Shown piece after piece: positions 10,201 through 17,697 of a DNA stretch of 64,000 nucleotides. The first letter of the stretch is position 1. The number at the start of each line of letters is the position of its first letter. The notes below the pieces were generated by a model, which was given only the letters and a program-made list of their open reading frames with translations, searched no databases and was not told the DNA's origin. The position numbers and the translations under genes were made by a program. Source of the DNA: Piscinibacter lacus (GTDB lineage Bacteria > Pseudomonadota > Gammaproteobacteria > Burkholderiales > Burkholderiaceae_C); the NCBI RefSeq assembly GCF_016735685.1, contig NZ_JAERRA010000001.1, positions 1,922,001-1,986,000 on the forward strand, written 5' to 3'.

Positions 10201-11475
10201 GTGGGCGCGCCCCGATCCGACGCGCCGGGTTTCCGCACGCTCAACGGCCTGCTGCCCCGTCGCGCCCTGCTGCGCGGCGGTCTGCTGCTGGCCTCGGCGC
10301 CGGCCGCCCTGGCCCAGGTGCCTGCCGAGGCGGGCCAGGACCTGCCGCCCTGGATGCTGAGCCCCGGTACCGGCTTCAGCGTCTACGGCCAGCCCGGCCC
10401 CCAGGCCCAGCGGGTCCTGCGCCGGCCCGGCGCCAACCGCGCGGCGCCCGGCAATGGTGTGGCCTGGACGCCGCTGGAGCAGCTCGAAGGTTTCCTCACT
10501 CCCAGCGGCCTGCACTTCGAACGCCACCACAACGGCGTGCCGGCCATTGACCCGGCGGTGCATACCCTGCGCATCGACGGTGCCGTGCGCCGTCCGCTGG
10601 ACTGGCGCCTGGCCGATCTGCTGCGCTACCCGCAGCGCTCGCACCTGGGCTTCATCGAATGCGGCGGCAACAGCAATGCCGGCTGGAACGAGGAGCCGAT
10701 CCAGCGCCCGGTCGGCAGCTTCCACGGCCTGATCTCGACCAGCGAATGGACGGGCGTGCCGCTGCGCCTGCTGCTGGACGAGGCCGGCGTCGACGCCCAG
10801 GCCACGCCCTGGGTGATCGCCGAGGGCGCCGACGCCTTTGCCATGCAGGCCAGCCTGCCCCTGGCCAAGCTGCGCGCCGACGGCTTGCTGGCCCTGTGGC
10901 AGAACGGCGAACCGATCCGGCCCGAGCAGGGCTATCCCATGCGCCTGATTCTGCCGGGCTGGGAGGGCGTGACCCAGGTCAAATGGCTGCGCCGGCTCAC
11001 GCTCAGCGCCGAGCCGGTCATGGCCCGCAACGAGACCAGCAAGTACACCGAGCTTCAGGCCGACGGCCGCGCCCGCCAGTTCACCTGGGCGATCGGCGTG
11101 AAGAGCCTGCTCACCACGCCCTCGCATGGCCAGCGCCTGGACGAGCGCGGCACCTACCAGCTCAGCGGCCTGGCCTGGAGCGGCGCGGGCCGCATCCGCA
11201 AGGTCGAGGTCTCGGCCGACGGCGGGCGGAGCTGGGCCGAGGCCGCGCTCGACGGCCCGGTGCTGCCGCGCTGCACCACGCGCTTCCGCGCCGCCTGGCG
11301 CTGGGACGGCCAGCCCGCCGTGCTGCAAAGCCGCGCCACCGACGAGACCGGCGCGGTGCAGCCCAGCCGCGCCGCCCTGCTCGCCGCCCGCGGCCGCAAC
11401 GGCTATTTCCATTACCACGCCATCGTGTCCTGGGGTGTGGACGAAGAAGGGGCGGTGCGCCATGTCTACGTCTGA
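10201..11475 (+). CDS. soxC: Sulfur/sulfite dehydrogenase molybdenum subunit SoxC
   Basis: Periplasmic molybdopterin enzyme of the sulfite-oxidase family, which with SoxD oxidises the sulfane sulfur bound to SoxYZ. The 424-aa product carries a twin-arginine signal (LPRRALLRG, about 18-26, then a hydrophobic stretch to APAALA at about 38), fitting export of a folded cofactor enzyme. The oxidoreductase Mo-binding domain has the cofactor-ligating Cys at about 154 (FIECGGNSNAGWN). It is followed by the SoxC-type segments HFERHHNGVP (earlier), ETSKYTELQ and the dimerisation domain (about 300-420, VEVSADGGRSW). The start is a GTG at 10201, 4 bp after the SoxYZ-like stop. The last 14 bp overlap the cytochrome gene. 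Molybdenum cofactor genes lie 11 kb away in the same window. Confidence 0.92.
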   Translation: MGAPRSDAPGFRTLNGLLPRRALLRGGLLLASAPAALAQVPAEAGQDLPPWMLSPGTGFSVYGQPGPQAQRVLRRPGANRAAPGNGVAWTPLEQLEGFLTPSGLHFERHHNGVPAIDPAVHTLRIDGAVRRPLDWRLADLLRYPQRSHLGFIECGGNSNAGWNEEPIQRPVGSFHGLISTSEWTGVPLRLLLDEAGVDAQATPWVIAEGADAFAMQASLPLAKLRADGLLALWQNGEPIRPEQGYPMRLILPGWEGVTQVKWLRRLTLSAEPVMARNETSKYTELQADGRARQFTWAIGVKSLLTTPSHGQRLDERGTYQLSGLAWSGAGRIRKVEVSADGGRSWAEAALDGPVLPRCTTRFRAAWRWDGQPAVLQSRATDETGAVQPSRAALLAARGRNGYFHYHAIVSWGVDEEGAVRHVYV

Positions 11476-12070
11476 GATCCACCCGCGGGCGGCCTGGCGC
11501 GCCGCCGGCCTGGCCCTGCTGCTCGCCGGCTGCGCCGGCGCCGGGCCTGCGCCCTCGGCCGCACCGTCTGCCGCAGCCGCGGGCCTGGCGGCCGAGCTGG
11601 CGCCGCCGCAACGCGGTCGCCCGGTGCCGGCCGAAGCCCTGGCCCGCGGCGACCGGCATGTCTTTCCCGACGGCCGCGGCCTGCCGGCCGGCCGCGGCAG
11701 CGTGGCCCAGGGCGCCGCGCTCTACCAGGCGCAATGCGCCGCCTGCCACGGGGTGGACGGGCGGGGGCTGACAGCCGAGGAACTCGTCGGCGGCGTCGGC
11801 AGCCTGGCCAGCGCCGAGCCGGAGAAGACCGTCGGCAGCTACTGGCCGCATGCGAGCACCCTGTTCGACTTCATCCGCCGCTCGATGCCGCTGCATGCAC
11901 CGGGCAGCCTGAAGGCCGACGAGGTCTATGCCCTCAGCGCCTGGCTGCTGCATGCCAACGGCATCCTGCCCGCCGACGCCGTGCTGGATGCCACCACGCT
12001 GGCAGCGGTGCGCATGCCCAACCGGGCGGGCTTCGTGGCGGTCGACGATCCGCGCCGGCCGCCGCCCTGA
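11462..12070 (+). CDS. SoxD-like c-type cytochrome lipoprotein
   Basis: Electron acceptor for the SoxC dehydrogenase, 202 aa. The N-terminus has a short hydrophobic stretch ending in a lipobox (LLAGC, Cys24), so it is probably a membrane-anchored lipoprotein. A single cytochrome c domain begins at about 85 with the haem motif CAACH (92-96). Candidate axial methionines are in SMPLHAPG and RMPNRAGF. Paracoccus-type SoxD is a larger two-haem protein; this one is short with one haem, so SoxD-like is by context and haem type. The start ATG lies 14 bp inside the end of soxC, implying coupled translation. Confidence 0.85.
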   Translation: MSTSEIHPRAAWRAAGLALLLAGCAGAGPAPSAAPSAAAAGLAAELAPPQRGRPVPAEALARGDRHVFPDGRGLPAGRGSVAQGAALYQAQCAACHGVDGRGLTAEELVGGVGSLASAEPEKTVGSYWPHASTLFDFIRRSMPLHAPGSLKADEVYALSAWLLHANGILPADAVLDATTLAAVRMPNRAGFVAVDDPRRPPP

Positions 12071-12084
12071 GCGCGGCCGCCCAG

Positions 12085-12112
12085 GGCCCGGCAAGTCAGC
12101 CCGGGCCGGTTC
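12085..12112. terminator. Hairpin between convergent cytochrome and Crp/Fnr genes
   Basis: GGCCCGG (12085-12091) and CCGGGCC (12101-12107) form a 7-bp stem with a 9-nt loop in the 72-bp gap between convergent genes; only GGTT follows on the plus strand. A likely but weak transcription stop for the sox operon. Confidence 0.4.
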
Positions 12113-12142
12113 GCCGCGATGCGGCTTGCGCGGCCTGCGGCC

Positions 12143-12877
12143 TCAGGCCGCCGGCCGCTCCCCGTCGCCCAGCGCGCGCAGCGCGTCCAGTTCCAGCAGC
12201 TCGATGCGGCTGCGGCCCAGGCGCAGCCAGCCCTTGCGCTCCATCTCCTTGAGCACGCGGCTGACGGCTTCGCGGGCACTGCCCAGCTCCTGGGCAAGCT
12301 GCTGGTGGGTGCGCTCCACCCGCGGCGGGTCGCTGCCCTCGCCCGGCTCGCTCAGGGCGAGCAGGCGCTGGGCCAGGCGCTCGTCGAGCCGGCTGAACAT
12401 CAGGTCGTCCATCAGCATGATGAGGTCGCCCAGCAGGTTGCCGTAGTTGGCGACGACGAAGCGCCGGAAGCCCTCGCTGTCGACCATCAGGGCCTGGAAG
12501 GTGGCCGGCGGGATCACCGCCTCCAGCACCGCCGACTCGGCCACGCCTTCGGCCGGAAAGGTCGCCCGGCCGAGCAGGCAGGAGGTGGTCAGCACGCAAG
12601 TCTCGCCCGGCCCGACGCGGTAGAGCACGACCTCGCGGCCCGAAGGCGCCGTCTTCTGCACCCGCGTCACCCCGGCCAAGCGCAGCACATAGCCCCGCGC
12701 CTGCGCGCCCTGGAGATAGGCCCGCTCGCCGGCCTGCATGCGGCCGAAGACCGCCTCGCGGCGCAGGCGCTCGCGCACCGGCGCTTCCAGGGCAAGCAGG
12801 TCGGGGAAGTGCTGGAGCCAGTCCGCCGGGATCGTCGCGGCGCTGGGGTCGGACGGTGGCGGGCTGGGCGCGGTCAT
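12143..12877 (-). CDS. Crp/Fnr-family transcriptional regulator
   Basis: DNA-binding regulator of 244 aa. An N-terminal cyclic-nucleotide-binding-type beta-barrel (about 35-150, with LYRVGPGETCVLTTSCLLG) is joined by a dimerisation helix to a Crp-type winged helix (about 165-235: THQQLAQELGSAREAVSRVLKEMERKGWL). It lacks the N-terminal cysteine cluster of Fnr, so it is not an oxygen-sensing Fe-S Fnr; the effector is unknown. Two cysteines fall in CVLTTSC. The position convergent with the sox genes makes it a candidate regulator of them, but this is inference. The ATG at 12877 was chosen because the frame upstream is open without family character. Confidence 0.88.
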   Translation of the reverse strand: MTAPSPPPSDPSAATIPADWLQHFPDLLALEAPVRERLRREAVFGRMQAGERAYLQGAQARGYVLRLAGVTRVQKTAPSGREVVLYRVGPGETCVLTTSCLLGRATFPAEGVAESAVLEAVIPPATFQALMVDSEGFRRFVVANYGNLLGDLIMLMDDLMFSRLDERLAQRLLALSEPGEGSDPPRVERTHQQLAQELGSAREAVSRVLKEMERKGWLRLGRSRIELLELDALRALGDGERPAA

Positions 12878-13043
12878 GGCAGGCTGAGGTTCGTGGAGGA
12901 CGCGGCGCGCTTTTACGTGAGGGCCCCCGCAGGCACAAGTCCGGGAAACCGTGGACAGGGTTGGCGGCGGCGGGGCGCACCCTCGTAGCCCTCCGGGCGC
13001 CACACGGCCCGCCGCATCGCGCCGCGCCGGCGCCGCCCACCCC

Positions 13044-13742
13044 ATGTCGCTCCGCCCGCAGATCCTTGCCTTCGACATCTTCGGCACCGTCGTCGACTGG
13101 CACGGCAGCATCGTCCGCGAGCTGGCTTCGCTGGCGCCAGCAGTCGATGGCCCGGCCTTCGCCCGCGCCTGGCGCGCCGGCTACCAACCTGCCATGCAGC
13201 GGGTGCGCAGCGGCGAGCGGGGCTGGGTCGCGCTCGACACCCTGCACCGCGAGATCCTCGACCGCCTGCTGCCGCACTTCGGCCTGCAGGGCCTGGACGA
13301 GGCCGCACGCGCCCGGCTCAACAGCATCTGGCACCGGCTCGACCCCTGGCCCGAGGTGCGCGCGGGCCTGCAGCGTCTGCGCGCCGGCCACACGCTGTGC
13401 ACCCTGTCCAACGGCAATCTCGGCCTGCTGATCGACCTGGCCCGGCATGGCGACCTGCCCTGGCATGGCGTGCTCTCGGCCGAGGTTTTCCAGGCCTACA
13501 AGCCCGATCCGCGCGTCTACCGCGGTGTGGCCGAGCTCTTCGGCCTGCCGCCGCAGGCGGTGATGCTGGTTGCCGCGCACGAGGATGACCTGGTCGCCGC
13601 TCGCAGATGCGGCCTGCAGACGGCCTACATCGAGCGCCCGCACGAGTTCGGCGCCGACGCGCCCAAGCCAGTCCGTGGCTCGCCTGAGGACACCCTCCAT
13701 GCCCGAGATCTGCTGCATCTGGCCGATCTGCTCGGCGCCTGA
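13044..13742 (+). CDS. HAD-superfamily hydrolase, haloacid dehalogenase type II
   Basis: Cytosolic 232-aa enzyme of the L-2-haloacid dehalogenase branch of the HAD superfamily, which hydrolyses 2-haloalkanoic acids through an aspartyl ester. Motif 1 is DIFGTVVDW with nucleophile Asp11, motif 2 is LSNGN (121-125), motif 3 is Lys153 in YKPDPRVY, and motif 4 is AAHEDDL (178-184). All four agree with type II dehalogenases, although some family members are generic phosphatases and the true substrate is not visible. Divergent from the Crp/Fnr regulator (166-bp gap, no clear promoter seen). Confidence 0.85.
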   Translation: MSLRPQILAFDIFGTVVDWHGSIVRELASLAPAVDGPAFARAWRAGYQPAMQRVRSGERGWVALDTLHREILDRLLPHFGLQGLDEAARARLNSIWHRLDPWPEVRAGLQRLRAGHTLCTLSNGNLGLLIDLARHGDLPWHGVLSAEVFQAYKPDPRVYRGVAELFGLPPQAVMLVAAHEDDLVAARRCGLQTAYIERPHEFGADAPKPVRGSPEDTLHARDLLHLADLLGA

Positions 13743-13953
13743 GGTGACCCGGCTCGGGCGACCTGCGAAACAAGCTGCTTCCAGGCCGTTCACCTAGGGG
13801 TTTCCCGCATACACTCCGCGGCAACGCGCCCCGACCCAGTCCGGGCCCCGCGGTCGGTTCCCGACACCCTCCTGCCTGTCCTGCCGCGACTGGCGCCCGT
13901 CCCCCCGACGCGGCAGCGGCCGGACCCGACGCCCCCTGGGGCGCACTCCCCAC
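13743..13953 (+). other. 211-bp leader region upstream of rhlE
   Basis: Gene-free region. A -10-like TACACT (13810-13815) with a poor -35 (CGTTCA, 13787-13792, 17-bp spacer) would give rhlE a leader of about 135 nt. Long leaders are common for DEAD-box helicase genes. Nothing else is recognisable. Confidence 0.35.
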
Positions 13954-15333
13954 ATGTCCTTCCAAGAACTGGGTCTCGCCGAGCCCCTGCTCCAAGCCAT
14001 TCGCGATTCCGGCTACGAGACCCCGACCCCGATCCAGAAGCAGGCCATCCCCATGGTCCTGGCCGGTGGTGACCTGCTCGCCGGCGCCCAGACCGGCACC
14101 GGCAAGACCGCCGGCTTCACCCTGCCGCTGCTGCACATGCTGGCGGCCGGCGCGCCGGTCAAGAACCGCAACGGCCGTCCGGCCATCCGCGCGCTGATCC
14201 TCACGCCCACCCGCGAGCTGGCGGCCCAGGTCGAGGAAAGCGTGCGCACCTACGGCAAGTACCTGCCGCTGACCAGCATGGTCATGTTCGGCGGCGTCGG
14301 CATGCAGCCGCAGGTCGACCGGCTCAAGCGCGGCGTCGACATCCTGGTGGCCACCCCCGGCCGCCTGCTCGACCATCACCAGCAAGGCACCCTGGACCTG
14401 AGCCAGGTGCAGTTCTTCGTGCTGGACGAGGCCGACCGCATGCTCGACATGGGCTTCGTGCACGACATCAAGAAGGTGCTGGCCATCGTGCCGAAGCAGA
14501 AGCAGAGCCTGCTCTTCTCGGCGACCTTCAGCGACGACATCAAGGCCCTTGCCGACCGCCTGCTGAACGCGCCCAAGGTGATCGAGGTCGCGCGCCGCAA
14601 CACCACGGCCGAGACCATCGCCCAGAAGCTCCACCCGGTCGACCGCGAGCGCAAGAAGGAACTGCTGGCCCACCTGATCAAGGGCCAGGACTGGCACCAG
14701 GTGCTGGTCTTCTGCCGCATGAAGCACGGCGCCAACCGGCTCACCGAATACCTCAACGGGGTCGGCATCAGCGCCATGGCCATCCACGGCAACAAGAGCC
14801 AGGGCGCGCGCACCAAGGCGCTGGCCGAGTTCAAGACCGGCGAGCTGACCTGCCTGGTGGCCACCGACATCGCCGCCCGCGGCATCGACATCGACCAGCT
14901 TCCCCACGTCGTCAACTTCGAGCTGCCCAACGTGCCGGAAGACTATGTGCACCGCATCGGCCGCACCGGCCGGGCGGGTGCGCAGGGCGAGGCGATCTCG
15001 CTGGTCTGCGTCGACGAGAGCGGTTTCCTGGCCGACATCGAGAAGCTGACCAAGCAGCGCATCCCGCGCGAGGTGGTGCCGGGCTTCGAGCCCGACCCGA
15101 ATGCCCGGCCCGAGCCGATCCAGATCGGCCGTCGCACGCTCAACGGCGCGCGCGGTGCGGGCGGCGGCGGGGGTAGCCGAAGCGGCGCGCCCTCGGGCCG
15201 CAGCGCGGCACCGGGCGGCGCGGGCCGGCCCGGCGGCGGCGGGCGACCGGGCGGCGGGGGCGGCCGACCGGCCGGTGGCGGGGGCCGCGGCGGCCCGGCA
15301 GCGGGCGGCGGGGGCCGTCCGCGCGGCCGCTGA
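13954..15333 (+). CDS. rhlE: DEAD-box RNA helicase RhlE
   Basis: ATP-dependent RNA helicase acting on ribosomal or mRNA structures. The 459-aa protein has the Q-motif (TPIQ at about 25-28), motif I AQTGTGKT (45-52), Ia PTRELA, Ib TPGRL, the DEAD box (158-161), SAT (about 188), and motifs IV-VI ([20 protein letters not shown]). The C-terminal tail from about 390 is almost wholly Gly/Arg/Pro (runs such as GGGGRPRGR), as in RhlE proteins, and probably gives non-specific RNA binding. Subgroup assignment rests on core sequence and tail type. Confidence 0.93.
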   Translation: MSFQELGLAEPLLQAIRDSGYETPTPIQKQAIPMVLAGGDLLAGAQTGTGKTAGFTLPLLHMLAAGAPVKNRNGRPAIRALILTPTRELAAQVEESVRTYGKYLPLTSMVMFGGVGMQPQVDRLKRGVDILVATPGRLLDHHQQGTLDLSQVQFFVLDEADRMLDMGFVHDIKKVLAIVPKQKQSLLFSATFSDDIKALADRLLNAPKVIEVARRNTTAETIAQKLHPVDRERKKELLAHLIKGQDWHQVLVFCRMKHGANRLTEYLNGVGISAMAIHGNKSQGARTKALAEFKTGELTCLVATDIAARGIDIDQLPHVVNFELPNVPEDYVHRIGRTGRAGAQGEAISLVCVDESGFLADIEKLTKQRIPREVVPGFEPDPNARPEPIQIGRRTLNGARGAGGGGGSRSGAPSGRSAAPGGAGRPGGGGRPGGGGGRPAGGGGRGGPAAGGGGRPRGR

Positions 15334-15358
15334 AGCTGCGCAAGCCTTGATCGGTCCC

Positions 15359-15397
15359 ACGCGGGCCCGTCCTCGATCCTCGGGGGCGGGCCCGCGT
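15359..15397 (+). terminator. Inverted repeat downstream of rhlE
   Basis: A perfect 11-bp inverted repeat ACGCGGGCCCG / CGGGCCCGCGT (15359-15369, 15387-15397) with a 17-nt loop begins 26 bp after the rhlE stop. No T-run follows, so it may stop transcription only with Rho or protect the mRNA 3' end. Confidence 0.5.
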
Positions 15398-15434
15398 CGC
15401 TTCGGGGCGCCGCGCCTTGCGGCATGCTGTGGCC

Positions 15435-15779
15435 ATGCCCGGTGCCTTGCCCCCACGCCCCCCTGAGCCGCTGCAGCGCGTGCTGTGGCTGGCCGTCGAG
15501 CCGGGCGCGCCTGCCAAGCCGGCCGAGGGCGAAGCCTGCAATGGCTGCGGCCTGTGCTGCCTGGCCGAGCCCTGCCCGGTCGGCCGCCTGCTGAGCCGGC
15601 GTCGCCAGGGCGCCTGTGTTGCGCTGCGCTGGGATGGGGCGGCGGGCCACTACCGCTGTGGCGCCCTCACCCGCTTCCGCCATCCGCTGTGGCGGCGGCT
15701 GATCGGCCGCTGGATCGCGGCCGGGGCGGGCTGCGACGCAAGCTTCGAGACGGGGGAGAGGCTCGGGCCCCCGGGATGA
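15435..15779 (+). CDS. Cys-rich small protein, CxxCxxCC motif
   Basis: A 114-aa protein of unknown function with eight cysteines. The cluster CNGCGLCCLAEPCP (Cys35, 38, 41, 42, 47) resembles the metal or Fe-S binding motif of YkgJ-type proteins, with further Cys at 61, 75 and 100. The rest is Arg-rich and basic (RRLIGRW). No signal peptide or membrane helix is evident. An alternative ATG lies 18 bp upstream at 15417; 15435 was preferred because it gives the more compact N-terminus, but the choice is weak. It lies 75 bp before the M48 protease gene on the same strand. Confidence 0.7.
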   Translation: MPGALPPRPPEPLQRVLWLAVEPGAPAKPAEGEACNGCGLCCLAEPCPVGRLLSRRRQGACVALRWDGAAGHYRCGALTRFRHPLWRRLIGRWIAAGAGCDASFETGERLGPPG

Positions 15780-15854
15780 CCCCCGATCTGCGGGCCCCTG
15801 TTCTGGCTTTCATCACGCTGTCATGTTGCGTAAGCTCCGCGCAGGAGGTGCGTC

Positions 15855-16661
15855 GTGAACCGCAGCATGGTCCGGTGGGTGCTACTGGCTCTGGGGCTGG
15901 GACATGCCGTGGCTGGTACCGCCGCGCCGCCCGAGCCGCTGATCGACCCGCCGACCGGCCTGGCCTGGTCGGCTGCCGAACTCGACGCCGCCAGCCAGGG
16001 CAGCCTGCGCGAGGTGGTCGAGCAGGCCCGGCAGGCCGGCCGCCTGGGCTGTGCCCGCCACTGCACCCGGCTCGCGGACATCATGGCCCGGCTGCTGCCG
16101 CAGGCCCGCGCCCAGGGGGAGCGGGCGGCCGGCCTGCCCTGGTCGCTGACGGTGGTGCGGATGGAAGGCGTCCATGCCTTCGCCCTGCCCGAGGGGCAGG
16201 TGCTGATCTCCGAAGCCCTGATCGAGGACCGCGGCCTGTCCGACGAGGCCCTGGCCTTCGTGCTGGCCCACGAGATGGCGCACAGCCTGCTGGAGCATGA
16301 GCGCCAGGCCCTGAGCTACGGCCGGCTGCTGCTGCCGCGCGAGGTGCCGCGCAGCGTGGCCGACATGTATGTCGAGCTGTCGCACAACTTCAGCCTGATG
16401 CGCGCCCTGGAGCCGGTGCTGCACCAGGGCGAGCGCGAGGCGGACGAGGTCGGCCTGCTGCTGGCCGCCCGCGCCGGCTTCCGGCCGGACCGGCAGCTTG
16501 AATTCATGCAGAACGAGGTGGCCGAGGACGACGGCCGCCAGCCCCTGTCGGCCACCCACCCGCCTGCGCGGGAGCGCTTGCAGCGCCTGGAGGCCCTGCT
16601 GCCGCTGGCCTGGGGAGTCTGGCGCCAGGGCCAGGCCGACCGACTCGCTCCCTCGCCCTGA
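15855..16661 (+). CDS. M48-family zinc metalloprotease, exported
   Basis: Periplasmic peptidase of 268 aa, probably an envelope quality-control protease of the M48 type (LoiP/BepA relatives). A signal peptide spans about 1-23. The catalytic zinc site is HEMAH (139-143) with the third ligand Glu at about 195 in QGEREADEVG. The start is GTG at 15855, fixed by AGGAGG at 15843-15848, six bases upstream; a later ATG (15867) has worse spacing. No TPR domain, unlike BepA. Convergent with the nitronate monooxygenase gene 39 bp downstream. Confidence 0.88.
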   Translation: MNRSMVRWVLLALGLGHAVAGTAAPPEPLIDPPTGLAWSAAELDAASQGSLREVVEQARQAGRLGCARHCTRLADIMARLLPQARAQGERAAGLPWSLTVVRMEGVHAFALPEGQVLISEALIEDRGLSDEALAFVLAHEMAHSLLEHERQALSYGRLLLPREVPRSVADMYVELSHNFSLMRALEPVLHQGEREADEVGLLLAARAGFRPDRQLEFMQNEVAEDDGRQPLSATHPPARERLQRLEALLPLAWGVWRQGQADRLAPSP

Positions 16662-16700
16662 GCCCGGCGCCGCAAGGAGCGCGGGCGGATCCGGCCAGGA

Positions 16701-17663
16701 TCAGGCCGCGGCCAGGCCCAGTCGCTGGCGGGCGGCGGCGTACTCCCCGCGCCAGCGGGCCACGCGCTCGGCCACCGGCACGATGGCATCGACCGGCGCC
16801 ACGCCCTGGCCACAGCCCCAGATGTCCTTCCAGGCCTTGGCCGCCCCGGCGCTGGCGATGTTCATCACCTCGGTGGCCTTGGGCAATTGTTCCGGGTCCA
16901 GACCGGCGTTGCGGACCGAGGCCTTGAGGTAGTTGCCGGGGATGCCGGTGAAGAGGTCGCTGTAGACGATCTCGTCGCTGTTCGCATCGACCACGGCCTG
17001 CTTCTGCGCCTCGGAGGCCCGCGCTTCCAGCGTCGCGATGAAGGGCGAGCCGATGTAGGCGAAATCCGCCCCCATGGCCTGGGCGGCCAAGATGGCGTCG
17101 CCGCTGGCAATGCAGCCGCTCAGCGCGAGCGGGCCGTCGAACCACTGGCGGATCTCCTGCACCAGGGCGAAGGGGCTCTTGGTGCCGGCATGGCCGCCGG
17201 CCCCGGCGGCCACGGCAATCAGGCCGTCCGCGCCCTTCTCGATGGCCTTGTGCGCATGGGTGTTGTTGATCACGTCATGCAGCACCACGCCGCCCCAGGC
17301 GTGCACGCCCTGGTTGACCTCGGGCCGCGCGCCCAGGCTGCTGATGACCAGGGGCACGCGGTACTTCGCGCAGACCTGCATGTCGGCTTCCAGCCGGTCG
17401 TTGCTCTTGTGCACGATCTGGTTGATCGCATAGGGCGCGGCGGGCTGCTCGGGATGGGCGCGGTCCCAGGCGGCCAGGCCCTCGGTGATCTCGGCCAGCC
17501 AGTCGTCGAGCTGGCTCGCCGGCCGCGCATTGAGCGCCGGCATGGCGCCGACGATGCCGGCCGTGCACTGCGCGATCACGAGCTGCGGCACGCTGATGAT
17601 GAAGAGCGGCGCGCCGATGACGGGCAGGCGCAGCTTCTGGAAGACGGGGGGCAAGGCGGCCAT
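16701..17663 (-). CDS. Nitronate monooxygenase (2-nitropropane dioxygenase family)
   Basis: FMN-dependent enzyme of 320 aa that oxidises alkyl nitronates such as propionate 3-nitronate. A TIM-barrel oxidoreductase is indicated by the N-terminal LPVIGAPLFIIS, the flavin-binding glycine-rich segment [10 protein letters not shown] and the later ASGDAILAAQAMGADFAYIG. The ATG at 17663 has GGAG in the preceding bases; a TTG six codons upstream (17681) is less likely. It is the last gene of the acyl-CoA dehydrogenase transcript. Substrate in vivo is not certain, since some family members are enoyl reductase-like. Confidence 0.88.
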   Translation of the reverse strand: MAALPPVFQKLRLPVIGAPLFIISVPQLVIAQCTAGIVGAMPALNARPASQLDDWLAEITEGLAAWDRAHPEQPAAPYAINQIVHKSNDRLEADMQVCAKYRVPLVISSLGARPEVNQGVHAWGGVVLHDVINNTHAHKAIEKGADGLIAVAAGAGGHAGTKSPFALVQEIRQWFDGPLALSGCIASGDAILAAQAMGADFAYIGSPFIATLEARASEAQKQAVVDANSDEIVYSDLFTGIPGNYLKASVRNAGLDPEQLPKATEVMNIASAGAAKAWKDIWGCGQGVAPVDAIVPVAERVARWRGEYAAARQRLGLAAA

Positions 17664-17697
17664 CGGGGGCTCCGGGGTCAAAGGGGGCGCGAGGGCT

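Noticed and set aside
15101..15333. Gly-rich repeats at the end of rhlE as a DNA repeat array
   Set aside because: These are codons of the usual RGG-like tail of RhlE, not a regular DNA repeat.
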